Made by a program: the position numbers and the translations under genes. Positions 1 through 6,086 of a stretch of 38,515 nt of DNA are shown here, one piece after another. Within the stretch, counting starts at the first letter, position 1. Each line of letters begins with the position of its first letter. The notes beneath the pieces are model-generated. The model searched no databases. It worked only from the letters and a program-made list of their open reading frames with translations, and was not told the DNA's origin. Source of the DNA: Chloroflexota bacterium (GTDB lineage Bacteria > Chloroflexota > Dormibacteria > Dormibacterales > Dormibacteraceae); NCBI GenBank assembly GCA_005881825.1, contig VBEO01000064.1, forward strand, positions 1 through 38,515, given 5' to 3'.

Positions 1-569
1 GTGCGCGCGAAACCCTCCTCGCCGCGGTGGTCGGCGTCCGAGGCGAAGACGTCGCCCGGCCGCAGCTCGTCCACGCAGCGCGCCAGCGCTTCGTCGTAGA
101 TCCCGTCCACGGCGATGACCTCGGCCCCCTCGTCCTTCAGCGCCTGGATACGCACCTGGCCCGCGGTCCTGGGTAGATAGACGCGCGTGGGCAGGTCGAG
201 CAGCCTGCCCATGCGAGCCACCGCCCGGCCGTGGTTGCCGTCGGTGGCGGTGGCCAGGGTCAGCGGCTTGACTTGGGCGACCTGCGCGCGCAGCTCGTCG
301 ACGTTGCGCCAGGGCCGGAGGCGATCGCCCAACCGCGAACGCAGCGCTTGGTAGGTGCCCCAGGAGGCGCCCAACATCTTGAAGGCGGGCAAGCCGAGCC
401 GGTGGGATTCGTCCTTGACCCAGAGCCGGTCGCCCGCCTTGACCAGCGGTGTCGGCGCGTAGTCGGGCAGCTTGCGGTGGAACTCCAGCACCTCCTGGGC
501 GTCGTCCAGCGCGAAGGAGGGGAGGCGCCCGCGGTGCGGGTTACGAAAGACTTGCGGCCGGCTGCCCAC
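1..569 (-). CDS. Diaminopropionate ammonia-lyase-like PLP enzyme (3' end outside window)
   Basis: Fold-type II PLP lyase; about 189 N-terminal residues are visible and the gene runs off the left edge. I see a Lys in an AFKMLGAS motif near residue 64, which is the expected Schiff-base lysine, and an ATDGNHGRAVA loop that binds the PLP phosphate or substrate carboxylate. Both are typical of the YgeX/diaminopropionate ammonia-lyase branch, which converts 2,3-diaminopropionate to pyruvate and ammonia. I chose the GTG at 569 because GAGG lies 6 nt upstream; it overlaps the end of the M20 peptidase gene by 29 bp. The same pair (ygeX-ygeY) is adjacent in E. coli, which supports the call. Threonine dehydratase-like activity cannot be excluded from this fragment. 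Confidence 0.75.
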   Translation of the reverse strand, partial: MGSRPQVFRNPHRGRLPSFALDDAQEVLEFHRKLPDYAPTPLVKAGDRLWVKDESHRLGLPAFKMLGASWGTYQALRSRLGDRLRPWRNVDELRAQVAQVKPLTLATATDGNHGRAVARMGRLLDLPTRVYLPRTAGQVRIQALKDEGAEVIAVDGIYDEALARCVDELRPGDVFASDADHRGEEGFAR

Positions 570-1638
570 AGAAGTCCTCGATGACCGCTGCCAGAATCTC
601 CACGCAGGACTCGAGCTGTGCGAGGTCGGCCCACTCCTCCACGGCGTGAGCGCCGGCCCCGCCCGGCCCGAAGAGCAGCGTGGGGATGCCGGCGGCCTGG
701 ATGAGGCCGGTGTCCGCCCAGAAGGTCTCGCCGTACACATTGGGGGCGCGTCCCCGCAGGCGCTCGGCGTGCGCCCGCACGGCCTGCACGATCGTCTCGT
801 CCTCCCCGATCTCAAAGGGCTCTCGGGAAAAGCCGAGCTGGACGCTGGCCTCGCCGCCCGCCAGTTCGCCCAACTCCCGCTCTATCATCTCGCGGGTTTC
901 CCCGGGAATCGTCCGCCGCTCGAGCTGGAGCCGGCAACCGGCGGGGTAGCTGGAAAGCTCCTGGCCGCCGGAGATAAGCGAGGCGTGGATCGAACCGCCC
1001 TCGAGCAGAGGGTGAGTGGGATGGGCGCGCAGCCGCTGGTCGAGCTCTCCCAGCCGGGTCAGAATCGGCCCCATCTTGACGATCGCGTCCTCGCCCAGCT
1101 CGGGTCTAGAGCCGTGGGCGGCGCGGCCGTGGGTCTCGATCTCAGCCCAGGCGAAGCCTCGGTGGGCGATGCAGACGTCGAGCTCCGTGGGTTCCGTCAC
1201 GATGGCCGCGTCCGCCCGCCAGCTGCGCAGCACCGCCTCGGTGCCCAGGCTGGCCACCTCCTCGTCGGCCACGCAGGTCACGATCACGTCGCCGGGCAGC
1301 CCGGCCTTCGCCGCGCGGGCGCCGGCCAGCAGGATCGCCGCCAGCCCGCTCTTCATGTCGTAAGCGCCGCGCCCGTAGAGGCGTCCGCCCTCGATGCGCG
1401 GCTCGTGCGGCCGGTCCATGCCCTCGACGCCCACGGTGTCCAGGTGCGCGTTGAACATCAGCGATCGGCCGCCGCCGCTTCCGCGGGCCACACCCACCAC
1501 GCTGGGCCGGCCGGGCTTGGGCTCCATGGTGTGAACCTCCAGGCCTTCCGCCTCGAGCCAGCCCGCCACGAACCGGGCGATCTCCGCCTCCCCGGCGCCG
1601 CCGGGCACCAGGTCGGGGTTCACCGAGTCGATCGCCAC
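541..1638 (-). CDS. M20 family metallopeptidase (ArgE/DapE/YgeY-like)
   Basis: A 365-residue zinc-dependent amidohydrolase of the M20 family, cleaving an N-acyl or peptide bond in an unknown amino-acid derivative. Metal-site motifs are in order: NAHLDT (His65), GRGAYDMKSG (Asp94), ADEE (Glu126/127), TEP (Glu149) and a C-terminal GAHAVEEW (His331). GTG 1638 is the only ordinary start codon near the family N-terminus, but the in-frame codons just upstream read ELLGRL, as in many homologues, so the real start may be a rarer codon upstream. It lies 16 bp after hpt and overlaps the lyase gene, so co-transcription of hpt, peptidase and lyase is likely. The substrate is not predictable beyond a probable link to the adjacent diaminopropionate lyase. 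Confidence 0.85.
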   Translation of the reverse strand: MAIDSVNPDLVPGGAGEAEIARFVAGWLEAEGLEVHTMEPKPGRPSVVGVARGSGGGRSLMFNAHLDTVGVEGMDRPHEPRIEGGRLYGRGAYDMKSGLAAILLAGARAAKAGLPGDVIVTCVADEEVASLGTEAVLRSWRADAAIVTEPTELDVCIAHRGFAWAEIETHGRAAHGSRPELGEDAIVKMGPILTRLGELDQRLRAHPTHPLLEGGSIHASLISGGQELSSYPAGCRLQLERRTIPGETREMIERELGELAGGEASVQLGFSREPFEIGEDETIVQAVRAHAERLRGRAPNVYGETFWADTGLIQAAGIPTLLFGPGGAGAHAVEEWADLAQLESCVEILAAVIEDFCGQPAASLS

Positions 1639-1654
1639 CAGGCGACCGAGAAGC

Positions 1655-2248
1655 TCAGCCGAGGCTGTAGATGGCAGGCAGTTCTCGGTAGAGGCCGGCG
1701 TAGTCGAGCCCGTAGCCGATCACGAACCGGTCGGGGATCACGAAGCCGGTGAACGAGATGTCGACCGGTTCCTCGCGGCGCGCCGGGCGGTCGAGCAGGG
1801 CGGCCAGTTTCACGCTGGCGGGGCGGTGGGACTTGAGCTTGCGCACGATCACGTTGATGGTGCGGCCGGAGTCGACGATGTCCTCGACCAGCAGCAGGTG
1901 ACGGCCGGTCAGCGGCCCGTCGACCATGTGCGCGAACCTGACCTTGCCGCTGGAGCTGGTGCCGCTGCCGTAGCTGGACGCGCGAACGAACTCCAGCTCG
2001 GCTGGGATGCTGAGGCTGCGTAAGAGGTCGGCCGCGAACACGGTGGCGCCCTTCAGGATCACCACGAGGACCAGCGGCTGGTCCAGCCCGGCGTACCGGG
2101 CGCTGATGTCCTGACCCAGCTGGCGCACGCGCCGGGCGATGGTGCGAGCGCTGATCATCGGCTTGCCGGCGCCCTGGATGGGCGGCCCCTCGAATGGGGC
2201 GAGGTTGGTGGTCTTGGCCGTCGCGGGGTGCGCCAGGACCTCCGTCAT
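1655..2248 (-). CDS. hpt: Hypoxanthine phosphoribosyltransferase
   Basis: A 197-residue purine salvage enzyme that transfers phosphoribose from PRPP to hypoxanthine or guanine in the cytoplasm. The PRPP loop LLVEDIVDSGRT, the upstream LVLVVILKGA strand and the C-terminal GYGLDYAGLYRELPAI segment are diagnostic of bacterial HPRT. I chose ATG 2248; a later in-frame Met (MISARTIARRV) would remove a roughly 30-residue extension with little family likeness, so the true start could be there. It sits 11 bp downstream of the metallophosphatase gene and 16 bp upstream of the M20 gene. Confidence 0.92.
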   Translation of the reverse strand: MTEVLAHPATAKTTNLAPFEGPPIQGAGKPMISARTIARRVRQLGQDISARYAGLDQPLVLVVILKGATVFAADLLRSLSIPAELEFVRASSYGSGTSSSGKVRFAHMVDGPLTGRHLLLVEDIVDSGRTINVIVRKLKSHRPASVKLAALLDRPARREEPVDISFTGFVIPDRFVIGYGLDYAGLYRELPAIYSLG

Positions 2249-2259
2249 TAGTAGGCGCT

Positions 2260-2964
2260 TCAGTCTACCAGCGGAGGGAGTGGCCCGACCGTCGCCGCCG
2301 CCCCCCGGCCGCGGCCGTAGCGGGGTCCGTAGAAGCGGCTGAAACGGCCGTCGAAGTTGATCGCCAGGCCGTCCCCATAGACCTCCGGCCGCGGGTGCGA
2401 GTGCGGGGTGTGGCCGTGCACCAAACGGCGAGCGCCGCAGGCTTCCAACCAGGCCCGCAGCCTGGCCGGCGAGCGCCGGAAGACGCCGCCCGCGGTGAGC
2501 ACGTCGTTGAGGGCGGCCTCGCGGGCGGTGTGCAGATGCTCTCTCGCTGCGGCGTTGATGTCCTCGATGCTCGAGCCCAGGCGGCCGTAGGCGTCGGTGT
2601 CGGTGTGCTGGGCCAGGGTGCCATCCGGGAGGAGCTGGAGCAGCGGCCGGTTGCGCAACCACGCCACCAGGTCGGGGCGCTTGCGCATCTCCTCCAGGTC
2701 GTGGAGCTGGCCGCCGATGCCCATCCAGTAGGGCAGACGCCCGGGGTCCCGCAGCGCCCACAGCATTGCCACTTCATGGTTGCCGAGCAGCACCTCGCTG
2801 CTCGGCCGGTCGCGGGCATATCGGAGCGCGCCGGCACCGAAGGCGCCGCCGTCGAGCAGGTCGCCCAGGAACAGCGTCTGCCACTCGGTCGCGGGGTACG
2901 GCCTCAGGGCCTGAAACAGACGCTCCAGGTCGCCGTGGACATCGCCGACGATCAGCTGCTGCAA
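2260..2964 (-). CDS. Calcineurin-like metallophosphoesterase
   Basis: A 234-residue protein phosphatase or diadenosine tetraphosphatase-type enzyme. The dimetal motifs are all present: GDVHGD (7-12), GDLLDGG (34-40), GNHE (61-64) and a late VHGHTPH, followed by an AINFDGRF strand resembling the ApaH/PrpE group. The substrate could be a phosphoprotein or a dinucleoside polyphosphate. The gene overlaps the upstream gene by 13 bp, so the pair is probably co-translated. Confidence 0.88.
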   Translation of the reverse strand: MQQLIVGDVHGDLERLFQALRPYPATEWQTLFLGDLLDGGAFGAGALRYARDRPSSEVLLGNHEVAMLWALRDPGRLPYWMGIGGQLHDLEEMRKRPDLVAWLRNRPLLQLLPDGTLAQHTDTDAYGRLGSSIEDINAAAREHLHTAREAALNDVLTAGGVFRRSPARLRAWLEACGARRLVHGHTPHSHPRPEVYGDGLAINFDGRFSRFYGPRYGRGRGAAATVGPLPPLVD

Positions 2965-3584
2965 AGGCCGCGGAGCAGGTCTTCGGCGGCGCCGGTGAGC
3001 CGGCGGACAGCGCGGGTGTGGGAAGCGATCGTCTGCTGTTCGGTGCGGGTCGGGTGCGGCTGCATGCCCAGCAGCGCTCGCGCCGTGTCCAGGCCGAAAG
3101 GGACCGCGCGTTCGAGGAGCCGGGTTTGCGGGCCGCCGCGGAAGACCCAGAAGCTATCCCAGCGCGCGGTCGCGCGCGCCCTCCTTATATGTGCGTTGGC
3201 ATCCCACCAACCGGGTCCGGGATCCCTCGTGGCGTCGGCCAGTACGTCTTCGATGTCGAGCGCGCCCACGAGGTGCAGGGCGGCGCGGCCCTCGGTGTCC
3301 TGGAGGCGGGCAAGAAAGACGATCAGGTCGCCCGCCTGCGCCCGGCGCAGGCTGAAGGCGCGGCCGGCCCGCCGGCAGTTGTCGCCGTAGGTGGGGTGGG
3401 GCGGCGCCAGGTCGGGGTCGAGGTGCACGGCGCGGTCGCCCCAGGCCTCCGGCAGCCGCACCATGGGCGGGGCCCAGGGGACGCTTTCGGGGATGGGCAG
3501 TAGGCGGAAGCTGCCGTCGGCGTGGAGGGGGGATTGGACGCGGTGGGAGGCGTTGACGCCCACGTTGGCGAGGAAGGCCGCCAC
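2952..3584 (-). CDS. Uncharacterised protein, possible Nmad3-like (nucleotide-modification-associated) domain
   Basis: A 210-residue soluble protein with no signal peptide. The N-terminal segment (NVGVN...SPLHADGSFRLLPIPES), then HLDPDL and a GDLIVFLARL strand, resemble the Nmad2/Nmad3 families, which are predicted to act in nucleotide or DNA-base modification. I make this link from memory of the family pattern, and it needs a profile search. GTG 3584 was chosen because a TACGAT -10 box ends 6 nt upstream, implying a leaderless message. The gene overlaps the metallophosphatase that follows, so the two products probably work together. Confidence 0.55.
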   Translation of the reverse strand: MAAFLANVGVNASHRVQSPLHADGSFRLLPIPESVPWAPPMVRLPEAWGDRAVHLDPDLAPPHPTYGDNCRRAGRAFSLRRAQAGDLIVFLARLQDTEGRAALHLVGALDIEDVLADATRDPGPGWWDANAHIRRARATARWDSFWVFRGGPQTRLLERAVPFGLDTARALLGMQPHPTRTEQQTIASHTRAVRRLTGAAEDLLRGLCSS

Positions 3585-3590
3585 GGGTCG

Positions 3591-3596
3591 ATCGTA
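3591..3596 (-). promoter_or_regulatory. Candidate -10 element for a leaderless transcript
   Basis: Read on the minus strand this is TACGAT, separated by six bases from GTG 3584. That places the expected transcription start on or beside the start codon. No convincing -35 is visible. Confidence 0.45.
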
Positions 3597-3610
3597 GGCG
3601 GGACAGCGGG

Positions 3611-3616
3611 TAAACT
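3611..3616 (+). promoter_or_regulatory. -10 element of the tRNA-Trp/tRNA-Ile promoter
   Basis: TAAACT lies 14 bases before the 5' end of tRNA-Trp, the right distance for a short tRNA leader. The -35 region is not obvious. Confidence 0.5.
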
Positions 3617-3630
3617 CAGTCGCTGGCCAC

Positions 3631-3708
3631 AGGGGCGTAGCTCAGTCTGGTTAGAGCATCGGTCTCCAAAACCGAGGGCCGAGGGTTCGAATCCTTCCGC
3701 CCCTGCCA
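3631..3708 (+). tRNA. tRNA-Trp (anticodon CCA)
   Basis: The acceptor stem AGGGGCG (3631-3637) pairs fully with CGCCCCT (3698-3704), followed by a G discriminator and an encoded CCA. The D-arm is present. The anticodon loop CTCCAAA sits in a TCGGT/ACCGA stem. The T-arm has a TTCGAAT loop. It is followed after 8 bp by tRNA-Ile in the same orientation, presumably co-transcribed. Confidence 0.96.
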
Positions 3709-3716
3709 CTCCCTGG

Positions 3717-3792
3717 GGGCGGCTAGCTCAACTGGCAGAGCGCGGTGCTGATAACGCCGAGGTAGATGGTTCGAGTCCATCGCCGCCCACCA
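3717..3792 (+). tRNA. tRNA-Ile (anticodon GAT)
   Basis: The acceptor stem GGGCGGC (3717-3723) pairs with GCCGCCC (3782-3788), followed by an A discriminator and an encoded CCA. The anticodon loop CTGATAA (3748-3754) is held by a CGGTG/CGCCG stem. The 3' half of this gene is repeated at 5982-6027, so it served as the attachment site of an integrated element. Confidence 0.96.
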
Positions 3793-3800
3793 TCTCGAAT
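3755..3800 (+). repeat. attL-like direct repeat (tRNA-Ile 3' end)
   Basis: The 46 bases from the anticodon-stem 3' strand of tRNA-Ile to 8 bases past its CCA recur at 5982-6027 with two mismatches, at 3762/5989 and 3794/6021. This is the usual signature of tyrosine-recombinase integration into a tRNA 3' end. The tRNA stays intact at this end. Confidence 0.85.
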
Positions 3801-3807
3801 GTGCGAG

Positions 3808-3900
3808 TTCGGTAGCCAGGCGACAAATCGCATTCGGTACCTGCTTTACCCACCTTCGGCAGCTGCCTTACACCTACTTCGGTAGCTGCTTGACACTCCG
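3808..3900 (+). repeat. Four imperfect tandem repeats (TTCGGTAGC... units)
   Basis: Units begin at 3808, 3833, 3855 and 3878, spaced 25, 22 and 23 bp. Each starts TTCGG(T/C)A, and the last three continue as CCTGCTTTACCCA, GCTGCCTTACACC and GCTGCTTGACACT. They lie just upstream of the transposase remnant and could be transposase-binding repeats of an IS end or iterated sites of the integrated element. Confidence 0.6.
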
Positions 3901-3905
3901 CCCCG

Positions 3906-4573
3906 ATGAAGGAGATGAGCGTGGCGGAGCAGCGATACAAGGGGGTCTTGGCGGTCATCAGCGATGGCCGCACGGTCAAGGAGGTCGCCGGGGATTGGGG
4001 GGTGAGCCTCAGACGTTGCACGCTTGGCTGGCTCGATACGAAGCGGCAGGCCTCGAGGGCTTGGGCAATCGCTCCTTCCGCCCGCTGCACTGCCCGCATC
4101 AGATGCCGGTCGAGATCGAGATCGCGGTCTTAGAGATGCGGCGGTCGAAGCCGTACTGGGGAGCCCGCAGGCTGGTGCTTGAACTGGCCCGGAAGGCATC
4201 CAGCCTCTGCCCTCAGAGTCGGCGGTATATCGCAGCTTGGTCAGGGCTGGGGTCATCGACCCCAAGCGCCGGCAGCGGCGCCAGGAGCACTTCAAACGCT
4301 GGGAGCGGGCCACCCCGATGGACCTCTGGCAGCTGGACGTGGTGGGCGGCTTCCACCTCGCCGACGGTTCGACCGCCAAGGCGCTGACCGGAATCGACGA
4401 CCACTCGAGGTACTGCGTGTCAGCCCGACTGATGCACCGCGAACGCACGAGCAAGGTGTGCGAGGGCTTCAGGTCGGCGCTGCGCAGGCACGGGACGCCG
4501 GACCAGGTGCTCACGGACAACGGCAAGGTCTTCACCGGACGGCTCTTCCAGCCGCCGGTGGAGGTTCTCTTTG
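3906..4573 (+). pseudogene. IS481-family transposase remnant, frameshifted and 3'-truncated
   Basis: Three successive frames together give one DDE transposase. Frame one is MSVAEQRYKGVLAVISDG (helix-turn-helix); frame two from about 4008 is QTLHAWLARYEAAGLEG; frame three from about 4195 includes PSESAVYRS, MDLWQLDVVGG (first catalytic Asp) and LTDNGKVFTGR (second Asp). Each switch fits a one-base deletion. Homology stops at VEVLFD near 4573, before the catalytic Glu region. It cannot encode a working transposase. The junction with the next gene lies at its truncated end. Confidence 0.85.
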
Positions 4574-5182
4574 ACGCCTGCGAGCCTTTACGCGGGCACG
4601 GCGGCCGGCCTCCTCGAATTCCTCGACTACGCCCGAGCGAAAGGAATCCTCGCCCGAAAGACAGCTGAGGCGTACAAATCGGCTAGCTCCCTTGTGCTGT
4701 CGATCGACGAAGACAGATGGAGGTCCGCTGATCTTCGCGAGCTCGACCTTGAGGATCAGTTGAGCCGCTACATTCGACTCCGGGGTCAGAAGGCCAGCCC
4801 GGACACATTGGCGACATACCGCCGGCGTGTTGGTAGGGCTATCGAGCTTTACCTCGGTTTTCTCGACAATCCTGCCGGGTTCAAAGGCGCGTCGTCTTCT
4901 CGTGCACGACAGCAGGGTTCGGCTGGTGGGCGTCGCCAGCCGGCGTCCGGAACTCAAAGATCTGAGGCTGTGCCTCCGGCCGAGGCTCGCCATGCATCAC
5001 CGGCCGAAACGTCCGACTTGGTTACCTACCCCTTCCCGCTTCGATCCGGCGGTATGGCTTATCTCCAACTCCCCAGGGACCTGTCGCCGTCGGATGTCAA
5101 ACGCTTGTCGTCCTTCATCGAAAGTCTCGCGATCGATGCCGTGTCAGAGACCGAGCCACCTCGAATGGTGCCACCCGGTTGA
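4571..5182 (+). CDS. Integrase N-terminal (SAM-like) domain protein lacking a catalytic domain
   Basis: A 203-residue protein. Residues 1-105 (SLYAG..GLLEFLDYARAKG..., then LATYRRRVGRAIELYLGFL) look like the core-binding domain of phage-type integrases. A charged linker follows, then a conserved-looking YPFPLRSGGMAYLQLPRDL segment that I cannot name. No Arg/His-x-x-Arg/Tyr catalytic motifs are present. The TTG start has a perfect GGAGG 6 nt upstream, but that GGAGG lies inside the truncated transposase, so the original start may have been replaced by the junction. The stop overlaps the toxin start (TTGA), suggesting coupled translation with the toxin. Function unknown. Confidence 0.6.
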   Translation: MTPASLYAGTAAGLLEFLDYARAKGILARKTAEAYKSASSLVLSIDEDRWRSADLRELDLEDQLSRYIRLRGQKASPDTLATYRRRVGRAIELYLGFLDNPAGFKGASSSRARQQGSAGGRRQPASGTQRSEAVPPAEARHASPAETSDLVTYPFPLRSGGMAYLQLPRDLSPSDVKRLSSFIESLAIDAVSETEPPRMVPPG

Positions 5183-5559
5183 GACCTCCGCCTCGACGGT
5201 TGCCCACGCGCCGACGTTGGCGCTTCTATGGGACCGCCTCTGGGCGCGAGCCGGTGCGAGAAGCCCTAGACGACCTCTCCGATAGAGATGCGGCCGCACT
5301 CGCCGTGGCGATGAAGGAGGTCAGATGGCGAGGGCTCGAGCACTCCGACGTCAATCATCTGCGAGGACCCGTATGGCAGCTCGAGGTAGACGGTGAGCGG
5401 GTGATCTACCGTCTGCTGTTCGCCGAGGAGGGCCGCTCCGGACAGGTCCTACTCGCGCTCGAGCTGGTCAAGAAGAAGTGGCAGAAGGCGAAGGACCGCC
5501 ACATCAGGCTCGCCGAGGAGCGTCTCGCCGACTGGCGCGCGCGGGGTCGTCGTCGATGA
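5179..5559 (+). CDS. RelE/HigB-type (Gp49-like) toxin
   Basis: A 126-residue basic protein of the phage-derived Gp49-like/HigB group, expected to be an mRNA endonuclease acting on or near the ribosome. Visible family features are WRFYGTASGREPVREAL at the N-terminus, the central strand HLRGPVWQLEVDGERVIYR, and the LALELVKKKWQKAK lysine-rich motif before a C-terminal helix. The start TTG overlaps the preceding stop (TTGA), so the first dozen arginine/proline-rich residues may not all be native. An Xre antitoxin gene follows, in the toxin-first order typical of HigBA. Confidence 0.8.
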   Translation: MRPPPRRLPTRRRWRFYGTASGREPVREALDDLSDRDAAALAVAMKEVRWRGLEHSDVNHLRGPVWQLEVDGERVIYRLLFAEEGRSGQVLLALELVKKKWQKAKDRHIRLAEERLADWRARGRRR

Positions 5560-5593
5560 TGGACATATCACGAAGGATATGTATGATGTCCGT
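5560..5593 (+). promoter_or_regulatory. Promoter and palindromic operator between toxin and antitoxin
   Basis: TGGACA (5560-5565) and TATGAT (5582-5587) are spaced 16 bp and form a good sigma-70-type promoter. Between and overlapping them is a perfect inverted repeat ACATATC-N6-GATATGT (5563-5569 and 5576-5582). The -10 ends 6 nt before ATG 5594, so the antitoxin message is probably leaderless. The palindrome is a likely binding site for the Xre antitoxin itself. Confidence 0.65.
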
Positions 5594-5923
5594 ATGCCCC
5601 GACGGGACGACCTCGACGAGTTCATCGCCCGCCGTACTGCGATGAATCCAGACTTCCCCCAACTGCTCGAAACCGCGCTTGAGACGCGGCGACTGGTCCG
5701 TGAGCTTGCGGCTGAACGTGAGCGCCAGGGCCTGAGCCAGGCACGGGTCGCCGCCGCGCTTGGCACTCGGCAGCCGAACATCGCCCGCCTGGAACGGGGC
5801 GCAGTGGATCCTAAGCACACAACTCTTGTCCGCTACGCCGCCCTCTTGGGCCGGCGCATTTCCCTCGAGCCAATCGCGCGGCACCGGGCCGGCCTCGGTC
5901 CCAGATCGAACCGGGCAACCTAA
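5594..5923 (+). CDS. Xre-family helix-turn-helix antitoxin (HigA-like)
   Basis: A 109-residue DNA-binding protein with an HTH_3 domain at about residues 42-95 (ERQGLSQARVAAALGTRQP, then IARLERG). It should neutralise the toxin encoded just upstream and repress its own promoter. ATG 5594 is chosen because it is 6 nt from the -10. An in-frame ATG at 5579 lies inside the promoter and has AAGGA only one base before it. It is separated from the toxin gene by the operator region, so it can be expressed independently. Confidence 0.85.
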   Translation: MPRRDDLDEFIARRTAMNPDFPQLLETALETRRLVRELAAERERQGLSQARVAAALGTRQPNIARLERGAVDPKHTTLVRYAALLGRRISLEPIARHRAGLGPRSNRAT

Positions 5924-5981
5924 CTCCGCACGTTTCGCTCGTCAGTCCCGATCTCGGAACACAGTACTCGCGTGCGACTAC

Positions 5982-6027
5982 CGCCGAGATAGATGGTTCG
6001 AGTCCATCGCCGCCCACCATTTCGAAT
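5982..6027 (+). repeat. attR-like copy of the tRNA-Ile 3' end
   Basis: 44 of 46 bases match 3755-3800, including the full T-arm, acceptor 3' strand, CCA and the following T-TCGAAT context. The upstream D- and anticodon arms are absent, so this is not a tRNA gene. It marks the far boundary of the island. 6028-6086 beyond it holds nothing I recognise. Confidence 0.85.
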
Positions 6028-6086
6028 TCAGGCCCGGCGCCGCCGCCTGGCGTTATGCAGACCGGCAGCGCGAGGCGTTCGAAGCC

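Larger units (their letters stand above)
3793..6027 (+). mobile_element. Small tRNA-Ile-associated genomic island (degraded integrative element)
   Basis: About 2.2 kb lies between the tRNA-Ile gene and a second copy of its 3' end. The contents are typical of mobile DNA: a tandem-repeat stretch, a broken IS481-type transposase, a protein resembling an integrase core-binding domain, and a RelE/HigB plus Xre toxin-antitoxin pair. No complete tyrosine recombinase is present, so the element is probably immobile or is mobilised in trans. Its base composition (for example AT-rich stretches around 4670-4870 and 5550-5600) looks less GC-extreme than the flanks. Confidence 0.75.

Noticed and set aside
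472..1752. A 426-codon plus-strand frame over the peptidase
   Set aside because: Antisense shadow of the M20 gene, whose metal ligands are intact.
3808..3900. A CRISPR array
   Set aside because: The units are imperfect, without unique spacers of constant length and without cas genes; they are tandem repeats.
5982..6027. A second tRNA-Ile gene
   Set aside because: Only the 3' half of the tRNA is present; D-arm and anticodon are missing, so it is an att-type repeat.
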